From Streptomyces sp. NBC_01465 (lineage in GTDB: Bacteria; Actinomycetota; Actinomycetes; Streptomycetales; Streptomycetaceae), in assembly GCF_036227325.1 (NCBI RefSeq), contig NZ_CP109467.1:1488001-1552000 (forward strand): a stretch of 64,000 nt of DNA, written 5' to 3'. Shown in pieces: positions 41,166 through 48,904 of the stretch. Numbering within the stretch: position 1 is the stretch's first letter; every line of letters begins with the position of its first letter. The translations under genes were made by a program, and so were the position numbers. Under the pieces are notes generated by a model. It was not told the DNA's origin, made no database searches, and saw only the letters and a list, made by a program, of their open reading frames with translations.

Positions 41166-42584
41166 TCAGAGGGCGGGGCGGCGGTGTCCCCAGGGCTTGG
41201 CCGCTTCCAGCTGTGCGCAGAGCGACAGCAGTTGCGCCTCGCCGGCCGGTCGGCCGGTGAGCGAGACGCCGATGGGCAGTTCGTCCTCGGTCCAGTGCAG
41301 CGGCAGGCTGGCCGCGGGCTGGCCGGTGAGGTTGTAGCCGCTGGTGAACGGCGAGAAGAGGCTCTGGCGGCCGATCTGTTCCATCAGCTCTTCGCCCGAT
41401 TCACCGGTGAAGTAGGCAACAGGCTGCGGCGGAAGGCCCAGGGTCGGGGTGAGGACCGCGTCGTAGCGCTCCGTGGCCTCGACGACCCGCCGGCTGAGCC
41501 GCTGCGCTCCGGCGAGCGCACGGTAGAAGTCCTCGGCGCTCGTCTGCCGGCCGCGCTCGCGCCAGAAGCGGGTGACGGGGCGCAGCAGTTCTTCCTGCTC
41601 CGGGGCGACTTCGTAGCGCAGGGACTGAACTCCCCAGATGACGAAGAAGAGTTCACCGAGCTCCGCCACGAAGGGGTTGGCGACCTCCTCGACGTCGTGG
41701 CCGAGCGCCCCGAGGAGCTCGGTGGTCTCCTCGTACGCCTTCCGGCACACGGGGTCCACGGCGAATCCGCTGTCGCCCAGGTCGGCGTAGCGGGCGATCC
41801 GCAGCCGGCCCGGCTCCTCGGCGGCGTGCGCGAGGAAGGTCTCGCCGGGCGGGAGCGGCGGCGCCCAGTACGGGTCGCCGGGCATCGGCACGGACAGCGC
41901 GTCCAGCATCGCGGCCGCGTCCCTGACGGTGCGGCTCAGCGGTCCCTCCACGGCGAGGCCCGCCACATTGGCGTCGGGCCCCGGGCTGATCCGGCCCCGC
42001 GAGGGCTTCAGCCCGAAGATCCCGCAGCTGCTCGCGGGGATGCGCAGCGAGCCGCCCCCGTCGCTGCCGTGCGCGAACGGTACGAGTCCGGCGGCGACGG
42101 CGGCCGCCGCTCCGCCGCTGGAGCCGCCTGCGGAGCGCGTGAGGTCCCAGGGCGAACGCGCCTGGCCCCGGACGTCGTTGTCCGTGTACCCGGAGAGTCC
42201 GAATTCTGGGGTGTTGGTCTTGCCGAGGCTGATCGTCCCGGCCGCGCGCAGCAGGGTCACGCTGTGGGCGTCCACGTCCGGGACGTGGGAGTCGTACGCC
42301 TTGGATCCGAACGTGGTGCGCACTCCGGCCGTGGGCGTCAGGTCCTTGATCGCGGTCGGCACTCCGAACAGCGGCGGCAGCCCCTCGGTCCCCTCCGACG
42401 CGATGCGCCGCTCGGCCTCCCGCGCCTCGCGCAGGGCCGCATCGGCGGTGACCGAGATGAACGCCCCGAGTGTCGCGTCGTGGGCGTCGATCAGGTCGAG
42501 GCTGTGCCGGACGAGTTCGACCGGACTCACCCGGCCTTCGCGTACGGCGCTCGCTTGCGCCACTGCATCCAAGCCGTCGTACAT
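41166..42584 (-). CDS. Amidase (amidase signature family)
   Basis: 472-aa amidase-signature hydrolase with the Ser-Ser-Lys triad: Lys in PTAIKDLTP, the cis-Ser in SAGGSSGGAAAAVAAG, and the nucleophile Ser in SDGGGSLRIPASSCG. Hydrolyses an amide bond in the cytoplasm; the precise substrate is unknown. The ATG at 42584 has GAGGGAAG about 9 bases upstream; the longer frame to 42701 runs through the promoter and operator region. It is the first gene of a likely operon with the peptide-type ABC transporter and MBL hydrolase. Confidence 0.92.
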   Translation of the reverse strand: MYDGLDAVAQASAVREGRVSPVELVRHSLDLIDAHDATLGAFISVTADAALREAREAERRIASEGTEGLPPLFGVPTAIKDLTPTAGVRTTFGSKAYDSHVPDVDAHSVTLLRAAGTISLGKTNTPEFGLSGYTDNDVRGQARSPWDLTRSAGGSSGGAAAAVAAGLVPFAHGSDGGGSLRIPASSCGIFGLKPSRGRISPGPDANVAGLAVEGPLSRTVRDAAAMLDALSVPMPGDPYWAPPLPPGETFLAHAAEEPGRLRIARYADLGDSGFAVDPVCRKAYEETTELLGALGHDVEEVANPFVAELGELFFVIWGVQSLRYEVAPEQEELLRPVTRFWRERGRQTSAEDFYRALAGAQRLSRRVVEATERYDAVLTPTLGLPPQPVAYFTGESGEELMEQIGRQSLFSPFTSGYNLTGQPAASLPLHWTEDELPIGVSLTGRPAGEAQLLSLCAQLEAAKPWGHRRPAL

Positions 42585-42672
42585 GTGCGGGACTTCCCTC
42601 TCGGTCGTAGCGACGAACACGCTGAGAGAACGGTTGCCCGCAGGGCGGGAACCGGTCGACTGTGACGCAGGA

Positions 42673-42701
42673 ATCACAACCTCGGAGCCGCCGCCTGTCA
42701 A
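42673..42701 (-). promoter_or_regulatory. Sigma-70-type promoter of the amidase operon
   Basis: On the minus strand TTGACA (42696-42701) is followed after 17 bases by TGTGAT (42673-42678), a good HrdB-type promoter for the amidase gene (start 42584). The -35 box abuts the TetR-type operator at 42703-42716. Confidence 0.55.
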
Positions 42702-42702
42702 T

Positions 42703-42716
42703 ACCGACCAGTCAGT
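42703..42716. promoter_or_regulatory. TetR-type operator, site 1 (imperfect)
   Basis: ACCGACCAGTCAGT: inverted repeat ACCGAC/GTCAGT with one mismatch, directly upstream of the amidase -35 box. Same sequence class as the perfect site at 42781-42794. No TetR-family gene is present in the window. Confidence 0.6.
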
Positions 42717-42780
42717 ACGTCATGCGATCGAAACCTGGAATCGCGCGTTCCGATCGCAACGGCCCTGCTGGAGAGCCAAA

Positions 42781-42794
42781 ACCGACCAGTCGGT
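42781..42794. promoter_or_regulatory. TetR-type operator, site 2 (perfect)
   Basis: ACCGAC-CA-GTCGGT, a perfect 6-bp dyad with a 2-base centre, 78 bases from site 1. It lies in the 352-base divergent gap 42585-42936 between the amidase and the MFS gene; this gap holds no gene, only the two operators, the amidase promoter and a hairpin at 42910. Confidence 0.65.
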
Positions 42795-42909
42795 CATAGA
42801 GCCTTGTGCGCCGGTTCGCGGCAGGCTAAGTTCCGGGGCAGCCCTACGACCGCCCCGCACGAGCCCGCCCTCACCGGCCTCGTCTAGGGCATGTTCCCGA
42901 TGCGTCGAC

Positions 42910-42925
42910 GGGGGCCTCAGCCCCC
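42910..42925 (+). promoter_or_regulatory. Hairpin in the leader just before the MFS start
   Basis: GGGGGC (42910-42915), CTCA loop, GCCCCC (42920-42925): a compact 6-bp GC stem ending 11 bases before ATG 42937, where a ribosome-binding site would be expected and none is visible. It may limit translation or attenuate transcription. Confidence 0.4.
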
Positions 42926-42936
42926 ACGCTGGCCCC

Positions 42937-44160
42937 ATGAATCAGGCGATCGGGCGCGTCCTGCGGGACCGCAACGCAGGGCTTTATCTGACGGGATTCG
43001 TGGTCTCGGGCTTCGGCACGAGCGCGATGTGGCTGACGGCCGGGGTGTGGGTCAAGTCCCTCACCGGATCGAACGCGTTGGCGGCGCTGACGGTCTTCAT
43101 GATGTGGGCGCCCTCGCTGGTCGGCCCGTTGCTCGGCACCCTCGCCGACCGCGTCCGCCGCAAGCCCCTGCTGGTCTGGTCGAACCTCGCCGTCGCGGCC
43201 CTGCTGCCCACGCTGCTCGCGGTGGACTCCCCCGGCCGCCTCTGGATCCTGTTCGCCGTCCTGCTGGTGTACGGCGCGCAGGGCGTCGTGGCCGACGCCG
43301 CCGAGGCCGCGCTGGTCGTCGCGGCGATCGACCACAGGCTGCTCGGGGACTTCAACGGACTGCGGATGTCGGCCAATGAGGGCATGAAGCTCCTCGCCCC
43401 GCTGGCGGGCGCGGGCCTGTACGTCCGCTTCGGCGGGCCCGCGGTGGCGCTCCTGGACGCGGTGACCTTCGTCCTCGCAGCGGGCATCTTCGCCTCGTTG
43501 CGCGTACGCGAGGAGAAGCCGGCCCGCGCCCCTGCCGGCCGCTGGCTCGCCGACACGGCCGAGGGTGCGCGCACGCTGTGGCACTCCCCCGTACTGCGGC
43601 CGCTGGTGGGCGCGGGCGGGGCCACCATGCTGCTCGCCGGGCTCAACGGGGCGGCGCTCTATGCCGTGGTGGACCGGGGGCTCGGACACTCGCCCGCGTA
43701 CGCCGGTGTGCTGTACGCCGTCCAGGGCGCGGGCTCCGTCGCGGCCGGGCTCCTCGCGGGCCCGCTCCTGCGGAGGCTGCCGGAGCGGGTGTTCGCCGGG
43801 GCCGGGACCGCACTGTTCGCGGCGGCGGTGGGGCTGCGGTCGCTGCCGTACGACGGCGTGGTGCTCGCCTGCAGCGCGGCGATCGGGCTCGGCCTGCCGT
43901 GCGTGCTGATCGCGGCACTGACGGCGGTGCAGCGCGAGACCCCGGACGAGGTGCTCGGCCGCACCGCCGCCACCGCCAACACCCTGGTCTTCGTACCGAA
44001 CGCGCTGGCACTGGCGGCGGGCGCGGGCCTGGTCGCGGTGGTGGACACCCACGTACTGCTGCCGGTGACCGGGGTGCTGGGGCTGCTGACCGCGGCCGGG
44101 CTGCTGCGCTCGGCGGCTACTGCGGGGCGGACTGTTGTACGGGACGCAGAAACAGCATGA
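42937..44160 (+). CDS. MFS transporter (MFS_3-type efflux)
   Basis: 407-aa major facilitator with about twelve membrane helices. It starts NQAIGRVLRDRNAGLYLTG; the loop 2-3 motif is GTLADRVRRKPLL, and the mid-protein ADAAEAALVVAAIDHR is typical of MFS_3 exporters. Substrate unknown; the TetR-type operators upstream are typical of drug or metabolite efflux control. The last 44 bases overlap the convergent MFS gene. Confidence 0.9.
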   Translation: MNQAIGRVLRDRNAGLYLTGFVVSGFGTSAMWLTAGVWVKSLTGSNALAALTVFMMWAPSLVGPLLGTLADRVRRKPLLVWSNLAVAALLPTLLAVDSPGRLWILFAVLLVYGAQGVVADAAEAALVVAAIDHRLLGDFNGLRMSANEGMKLLAPLAGAGLYVRFGGPAVALLDAVTFVLAAGIFASLRVREEKPARAPAGRWLADTAEGARTLWHSPVLRPLVGAGGATMLLAGLNGAALYAVVDRGLGHSPAYAGVLYAVQGAGSVAAGLLAGPLLRRLPERVFAGAGTALFAAAVGLRSLPYDGVVLACSAAIGLGLPCVLIAALTAVQRETPDEVLGRTAATANTLVFVPNALALAAGAGLVAVVDTHVLLPVTGVLGLLTAAGLLRSAATAGRTVVRDAETA

Positions 44161-45559
44161 CCAGCAGTGCTCCCACCAGACACAGCACCGCGTCGACGCC
44201 GATCGCGGTGGTGATTCCGCCGAGGACGTGATCGGCGCTCTCGCCTCCGAGGGAGTTCATCCGTGCGGCGAACACGGCGCTGAGCACGGGGATGCCCAGC
44301 ACGATGCCGACCTGCTGCGTCATGGTGGTCAGGCCGGTCGCCAGGCCCTGTTCACGGTCGGGCAGTGCGGAGGTCGCGGTGACCATGAAGCCCACGATCG
44401 GCAGGAGGTTGGCGAAGCCGCCGACGAAGGTCGCCACCAGCAGCAGGGTGATCCAGACCGAGTCCGCGCCGAGCAGGATCAGGGAGAGGGTCGCCACGGC
44501 CTGCGCCAGGAAGCCGGCCACGATCATCCTCTTGGTGCCGAGCTTGCCGAGGATCTTCGGCGAGCTCACCCCGCCGAGGAACGCGGCGACGCCGAGCACG
44601 ATGAAGGACAGTCCCGCCTCCAGCGGTGTGTAGTGCAGAACGCGCTGCAGATAGAGGGTGAGCAGGAAGATGAGACCGGTCTGCGTCACAAAAGCCAGCA
44701 GGCCGACCACATTGCCCCAGGCCACGGCGGACCGGCGCAGAACAGCCACCGGGACCAGCGGTTCGGCGACCTTCCGCTCCACCAGCCAGAACAGGGTGAG
44801 CAGCAGCGCACCGGCCGCCAGCGGACCCACGGCCTGCGGATCGCCCCAGGACTTCTGACCCGCGCCGGTCAGTCCGTAGATGAGTGCGAGGAGTCCGAGC
44901 GTCACCAGTACCGCGCCGGGGAAGTCCAGCTTGCGCCGCTCCTGGGGGCGGCCCTCCTCCAGAACGGACGGGGCGAGGACGAGGACGCCGAGGGCGACCG
45001 GCACGTTGATGAAGAACGCCCAGCGCCAGCTCAGCAGGTCGGTGAGGACGCCGCCGAGGATCGCACCGGTGGTGAAGCCCGCCGCGGCGAGGGACCCGTT
45101 GAGGCCGAGCGCCTTGGCGCGCAGCGGCCCCTCGGGGAACGCGGTGGTCAGCAGGGAGAGCGCGGCCGGGGTCACCGCGGCGGTGGCCAGCCCCTGTGCG
45201 ACCCGGGCGGTCAGAAGCAGCACTGGCGTGTTCGCCAGCCCTCCCGCCAGCGAGGAGACGGCAAGGAGCGCCATCCCCGCCTGGAAGAGCCTGCGGCGGC
45301 CGAAGAGGTCCGCGATCCGCCCGAACAGCAGAGTGAAGCCCGCGGCGGCGAGCGCGAATCCGGTGGCGATCCACTGGAGGTTCGCCAAGGAGAAGCCGAC
45401 GTCGGCGCCGATGGTGGGCAGCGCGACGTTCAGTACGGAGAAGTCGACGGCCAGGGTGAAGTTGGCGGTGAGCAACAGGGCCAGGGCGAGCCGCTGCCGC
45501 CCCGTCATCCGCACGGAGGCCGCCGGTTCACTGGCGACGGCCCGATCAAGACTGGACAT
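44117..45559 (-). CDS. MFS transporter, DHA2 family (EmrB/QacA-like)
   Basis: 480-aa drug:H+ antiporter with 14 predicted helices. DHA2 motifs: LAVDFSVLNVALPTIGADVG (motif D1), GRIADLFGRRRLF (motif A), and the antiporter motif C region AAAGFTTGAILGGVLTD followed by LLSWRWAFFINVPVAL. GGAAGGAA lies 9 bases before ATG 45559. The divergent XRE regulator probably controls it. Likely exports an antibiotic or lipophilic cation. Confidence 0.93.
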   Translation of the reverse strand: MSSLDRAVASEPAASVRMTGRQRLALALLLTANFTLAVDFSVLNVALPTIGADVGFSLANLQWIATGFALAAAGFTLLFGRIADLFGRRRLFQAGMALLAVSSLAGGLANTPVLLLTARVAQGLATAAVTPAALSLLTTAFPEGPLRAKALGLNGSLAAAGFTTGAILGGVLTDLLSWRWAFFINVPVALGVLVLAPSVLEEGRPQERRKLDFPGAVLVTLGLLALIYGLTGAGQKSWGDPQAVGPLAAGALLLTLFWLVERKVAEPLVPVAVLRRSAVAWGNVVGLLAFVTQTGLIFLLTLYLQRVLHYTPLEAGLSFIVLGVAAFLGGVSSPKILGKLGTKRMIVAGFLAQAVATLSLILLGADSVWITLLLVATFVGGFANLLPIVGFMVTATSALPDREQGLATGLTTMTQQVGIVLGIPVLSAVFAARMNSLGGESADHVLGGITTAIGVDAVLCLVGALLVMLFLRPVQQSAPQ

Positions 45560-45587
45560 GCTGGAGGGTTCCTTCCGGAGGGGCGCG

Positions 45588-45604
45588 GTGCTGGTGATCA
45601 GCAC
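45588..45604. promoter_or_regulatory. Operator candidate in the MFS/XRE intergenic region, site 1
   Basis: GTGCTG (45588-45593) and CAGCAC (45599-45604) form a 6-bp dyad with a 5-base spacer, 29 bases before the DHA2 transporter start. Probable binding site for the divergent XRE regulator. Confidence 0.45.
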
Positions 45605-45665
45605 TGTCGCCGTCCTCCGGGCGGGCAACCACACCGTGTTGTGGGTGGGCCGGCGCTGCCTGGCA

Positions 45666-45678
45666 CTGACAGGGTCAG
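45666..45678. promoter_or_regulatory. Operator candidate in the MFS/XRE intergenic region, site 2
   Basis: CTGAC-AGG-GTCAG, a perfect 5-bp dyad with 3-base spacer, preceded by TGGCA. It lies 34 bases before the presumed XRE start at 45712, placing it where autorepression would act. Confidence 0.45.
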
Positions 45679-45711
45679 TCAACTCCCGGGCGGATCGGGG
45701 ACGATGGGGCC

Positions 45712-46611
45712 ATCGACTCCAACGCGGCCCTGGGCGAGTTTCTCCGCAGCCGGCGCAGCCGTATCAAGCCGGAGGACGTGGGCGTCGCCTCGTACGGGAC
45801 GCGCCGGGTGCCGGGCCTGCGCCGCGAGGAACTGGCGCAGCTCGCCGGGGTGAGCGCCACGTACTACACCCGCCTCGAACAGGGGCAGTCCACCCGTGCG
45901 TCGGAGTCGGTGATCGAGAGCCTGGCCCGTGCGCTGGGCCTGAGCGAGGCCGAGCGAGCGCATCTGCACGACCTCGCCCGGCCCGCGCCGTCGGCCCGGG
46001 CGCGCAGAGCGGCGAAGCCCGCCCGGGCCGGGCAGGGCGTGAAGCTGCTGCTCGACGCGGTGGGCGCCGCGGCCCCCGCGGTCGTTCTGGGACTACGGCA
46101 CGAGGTGCTGGCCTGGAACTCCCTGGGGCATCTGCTCCTGGCCGGACATCTCGACGCCGCCGCGCCCTCCCGGCCCGCGGACCGGCCGAACCTCACCACG
46201 ATGCTCTTCCTCGACCCGCACACACGGGACTTGTACGAGCGCTGGCACGACGAGGCCCGGTGCGCGGTGGCGGCGCTCAGGGTGGTCGCGGGGCGCCACC
46301 GGGGCGACCCGGAGCTGGCCGGGCTGATCGGCCGGCTCTCGCTGAACAGCCCCGAGTTCGCCGCACTCTGGTCCCGGCACGCGGTGGCCGGCCATGGGGC
46401 GGGCGTCAAACGCTTCCGGCACCCGGAGGTCGGCACACTGGAACTGCGGTACGAGAGCCTGCTGGTTCCGGAGGACTCCGGCCAGCGCGTCCTGATGTAC
46501 TTCGCCGATCCGGGCACCCCTTCGCAGGCCGCCCTGCAGCTCCTTGCCGGAGGTCAGGCCAGGGCCGACCGTACGATCGCCAGGTCCGACTCGGACGCCA
46601 ACCCCGCGTGA
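45712..46611 (+). CDS. XRE-family regulator with MmyB-like ligand-binding domain (apparent ATC start)
   Basis: About 299 aa. N-terminal helix-turn-helix (GVASYGTRRVPGLRREELAQ, then LAGVSATYYTRLEQGQ) and a C-terminal MmyB-like/PAS-type sensing domain (PAVVLGLRHEVLAWN, HPEVGTLELRYESLLVP). Homologues begin MD-NxALGEFLRSRRxR just before this. Here the frame reads DSNAALGEFLRSRRSRIKPE in front of the GTG at 45778, preceded by ATC (45712) instead of ATG, with CGGGGACG about 10 bases upstream. A start at GTG 45778 would cut off helix 1. Divergent from the DHA2 exporter, its probable target. The 3' end overlaps the next minus-strand gene by 58 bases. Confidence 0.88.
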   Translation: MDSNAALGEFLRSRRSRIKPEDVGVASYGTRRVPGLRREELAQLAGVSATYYTRLEQGQSTRASESVIESLARALGLSEAERAHLHDLARPAPSARARRAAKPARAGQGVKLLLDAVGAAAPAVVLGLRHEVLAWNSLGHLLLAGHLDAAAPSRPADRPNLTTMLFLDPHTRDLYERWHDEARCAVAALRVVAGRHRGDPELAGLIGRLSLNSPEFAALWSRHAVAGHGAGVKRFRHPEVGTLELRYESLLVPEDSGQRVLMYFADPGTPSQAALQLLAGGQARADRTIARSDSDANPA

Positions 46612-47714
46612 TACAGCCGGAGTTCAGTAGCGCCGAGCTCCGCCGCGCGTTCCGCGTCGGCGGCGAGGGTGCCAGGACTGCCGCCCATGCCGGAGACGAC
46701 CGTGAAGTTGGCCGCCAGGACCGTCCTCTCGGTGGCGTGCTCGGCGAACGGGGTGAGGATCTGCGTGCCGCCCGCGCAGGGCACGACCACGCCGTCGGCG
46801 ACGGACAGGATGTGCGCCGCGTCCACCCCGGCGTTGGCGCCGCAGTGGTACGGGACGGGGTCCGCGTGCAGCAGGACCTGGAAGCCGGGGGCAGCGGCGG
46901 TACGGACGGCCGCCACGGCCTCCTCCTGGAGCGAACGGGCTGTCCGCGTCCGCCAGTCGAGCGTGACGGCGGCCAGCTCGGCGCCCAGCAGCTTCTCGAT
47001 CGCGGGCCATCCGGCGTCGGAGCTGCCGGCCGACCAGGCGGGGGCGAGAGCGCAACGGACGGCGATCTTCAAGTCGTCGGCGGCGACGCCCAGTTCTTCG
47101 TATCCGGCCGTGCAGGATCCGCAGAAGCAGAGCGACATCAGGTACTGGGCCGCGTCCCCGAGACCGACGCCCGCGATCTTGTCGTGGGCGTGCAGGTGGG
47201 CGAGTCCGTACCAGCCGAGCGACTCCAACTCGGTGCCGCCCGCCCCGGGACGTACGGCCGCCTCCGCCGCGAGGTCGACGAGGTAGGCGCGGGTGGCGGG
47301 CTGGGCGATGCACGGGGCCCAGGGGTAGCGGTCGCCGTAGGCGTTGACCACGGAGGTGGCCGGATGCTCGGCGCCCAGGCGGGAGTTGTGCGCCAGGACG
47401 ACCCAGGTGTGCACGTCGAGCCCGGCGTCGGCGAGGGCGGCGGCCGCCTCGCCGTACGGGTCGGCGGTGGGGGCCCAGGAGCCTGCCGCGTACGGCTTCA
47501 GCTCACGCCCTTCCCACCGGGTGTCCGTGGGGTACAGGACGGAGGCGTGCTCGGCGGTGACGATCCGGTGCCGGGGGTGGCGCGGGGTCAGGGCCCGCGT
47601 GGAGTGGTACGCGGAGGCGAGGGTGACCTGCTGGACGCCGAGGTCCGCGATGCGGGCGGCGGCATCCGGGTCGCCGACGACGTCCCAGGGGTAGACGAAG
47701 GCCGAGGTCTTCAT
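46554..47714 (-). CDS. Unknown protein with CxCxxC motif in the galacturonate operon
   Basis: 386 aa, Ala-rich, no signal peptide or membrane helix. Alternating beta/alpha segments (KTSAFVYPWDVVGD, GVQQVTLASAYHS, DVHTWVVLAHNSR, GFQVLLHADPVPY) suggest a TIM-barrel like that of glycoside-hydrolase-related proteins. A distinctive C196-x-C198-x2-C201 motif (SLCFCGSC) and several His (HLHAHDK) could bind metal. ATG 47714 overlaps the KdgD stop (ATGA), implying a role in uronate or sugar-lactone metabolism. I do not recognise a characterised family; lactone isomerisation or uronoside hydrolysis are guesses from context. Confidence 0.75.
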   Translation of the reverse strand: MKTSAFVYPWDVVGDPDAAARIADLGVQQVTLASAYHSTRALTPRHPRHRIVTAEHASVLYPTDTRWEGRELKPYAAGSWAPTADPYGEAAAALADAGLDVHTWVVLAHNSRLGAEHPATSVVNAYGDRYPWAPCIAQPATRAYLVDLAAEAAVRPGAGGTELESLGWYGLAHLHAHDKIAGVGLGDAAQYLMSLCFCGSCTAGYEELGVAADDLKIAVRCALAPAWSAGSSDAGWPAIEKLLGAELAAVTLDWRTRTARSLQEEAVAAVRTAAAPGFQVLLHADPVPYHCGANAGVDAAHILSVADGVVVPCAGGTQILTPFAEHATERTVLAANFTVVSGMGGSPGTLAADAERAAELGATELRLYHAGLASESDLAIVRSALA

Positions 47715-48649
47715 GCGGAGGCCCCCGAACCGAGCACGGCGCGCCCGCGCGCGATGATCGCGACGAGCTGCTCGACGTGGGCGGCGGTGGGCTCGCTCAG
47801 CGGCGGCCGTACCTCGCCGACATCGAGTCCGCCGAGCCGCACACCCGCCTTGACGAGCGCGACCGCGTATCCGCGGCCCTGGTTGCGCAGCTCGACGAGC
47901 GGCCGGTAGAAGCCGTCCAGGAGGGCGTTGACCGTGTCGTCGTCGTAGGAGTTGAGCGCCTTGTGGAAGGCGAGCGCGATGTCGGGGGCGAAGCAGAAGA
48001 CGGCCGAGGAGTAGAGGGTGATGCCCAGGGAACGGTAGGCGAGGCCGGTGAGTTCGGCGGTGGGCAGCCCGTTGAAGTAGAGGAACTCCTGGCCGGGCAG
48101 CTCGGTCCGTACGGCGCTCACGATGCGCTGCATCAGATCGAGGTCGCCGTGACCGTCCTTGAGGCCGATGATGCCGTCGACCTGGGCGAGCGCGACGACG
48201 GTCTCCGGGGTGAAGACAGCGTTGTCGCGCTGGTAGACGATGGTGTCCAGGGACGTGGCGCCGGCGAGTTCGGTGTAGTGGCGCAGCAGCCCGGCCTGGT
48301 CGGCGACGACGAGGTAGGGCGGCATGGCGAGCAGTCCGTCGGCCCCGGCGGCCTCCGCGGTCTTGGCGTACTGGACGGCGAGCGCCGTACCGTAGCCCGC
48401 ACCGGCAACGACGGGCACACGGCCCGCAGCCTCCTCGACGGCGGCCGCGACGAGCGCGCCGAACTCGGCCTGGGTCAGCGCGTGGAACTCGCCGGTGCCG
48501 CAGCAGGCGAAGACCGCGGCCGCGCCGGCGTCGACTCCGCTCCTCACATGCGCACGGAAGGCGTCGAGGTCGATGGAGCCGTCCGGCCCGTACGCGGTGA
48601 CGGGAAAGAACAGCAGGCCATCAAGACGGCCGGCGAGGGCTGAGGACAC
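47711..48649 (-). CDS. kdgD: 5-dehydro-4-deoxyglucarate dehydratase (KdgD)
   Basis: 312-aa DapA-superfamily enzyme that decarboxylates and dehydrates 5-keto-4-deoxyglucarate to alpha-ketoglutarate semialdehyde. Schiff-base Lys164 in IIGLKDGHGDLDLMQRI, a hallmark of this group; Tyr139 in IVYQRDNAVF; loop CGTGEFHAL (50-58). N-terminal GLLFFPVTAYGPDGSID is typical of KdgD. GTG 48649 is chosen as start because AGGGAG lies 6 bases upstream; ATG 48667 has no SD site. Divergent from uronate dehydrogenase. Confidence 0.9.
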   Translation of the reverse strand: MSSALAGRLDGLLFFPVTAYGPDGSIDLDAFRAHVRSGVDAGAAAVFACCGTGEFHALTQAEFGALVAAAVEEAAGRVPVVAGAGYGTALAVQYAKTAEAAGADGLLAMPPYLVVADQAGLLRHYTELAGATSLDTIVYQRDNAVFTPETVVALAQVDGIIGLKDGHGDLDLMQRIVSAVRTELPGQEFLYFNGLPTAELTGLAYRSLGITLYSSAVFCFAPDIALAFHKALNSYDDDTVNALLDGFYRPLVELRNQGRGYAVALVKAGVRLGGLDVGEVRPPLSEPTAAHVEQLVAIIARGRAVLGSGASA

Positions 48650-48792
48650 GGGCGCTCCCTGGGGCATCCAGTCGTGCACAGTTCTGATCGGTGTTTATAT
48701 TCTTGAACGCGACCACGCTAAGCCAGCAGCACACGGCCGGTCAAGACGAGAAACGCCGAGACAGAGGTGGAATCCGCTGCTCCGCGCGACAC

Positions 48793-48822
48793 TTGACGGG
48801 GCTCGGTGGGGCTCCTTAGTTT
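48793..48822 (+). promoter_or_regulatory. Promoter of the uronate dehydrogenase gene
   Basis: TTGACG (48793-48798), 18 bases, TAGTTT (48817-48822): a sigma-70-type promoter reading toward udh. The transcription start would fall within the operator palindromes at 48823-48851. Confidence 0.5.
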
Positions 48823-48858
48823 GTCCATGGATGTGAATAGCGTCCATGGACACATCCA
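48823..48858. promoter_or_regulatory. Operator: repeated GTCCATGGA palindromes at the udh promoter
   Basis: GTCCATGGA (48823-48831) and the perfect palindrome GTCCATGGAC (48842-48851) recur 19 bases apart, about two helical turns. A longer dyad TGGATGTG (48828-48835)/CACATCCA (48851-48858) encloses the second. Position at and just after the predicted start point is typical of repressor sites. This 255-base divergent gap (48650-48904) holds no gene. Confidence 0.55.
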
Positions 48859-48904
48859 CTCTGTTACGAGATTCCGTCGCGCGTCACCGAGGAGAGTTCC
48901 GCCC

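Noticed and set aside
45704..45853. ATG at 45704 as the XRE regulator start
   Set aside because: It is in a different frame from the HTH domain and gives a 49-codon Arg/Ser-rich peptide ending at a stop.
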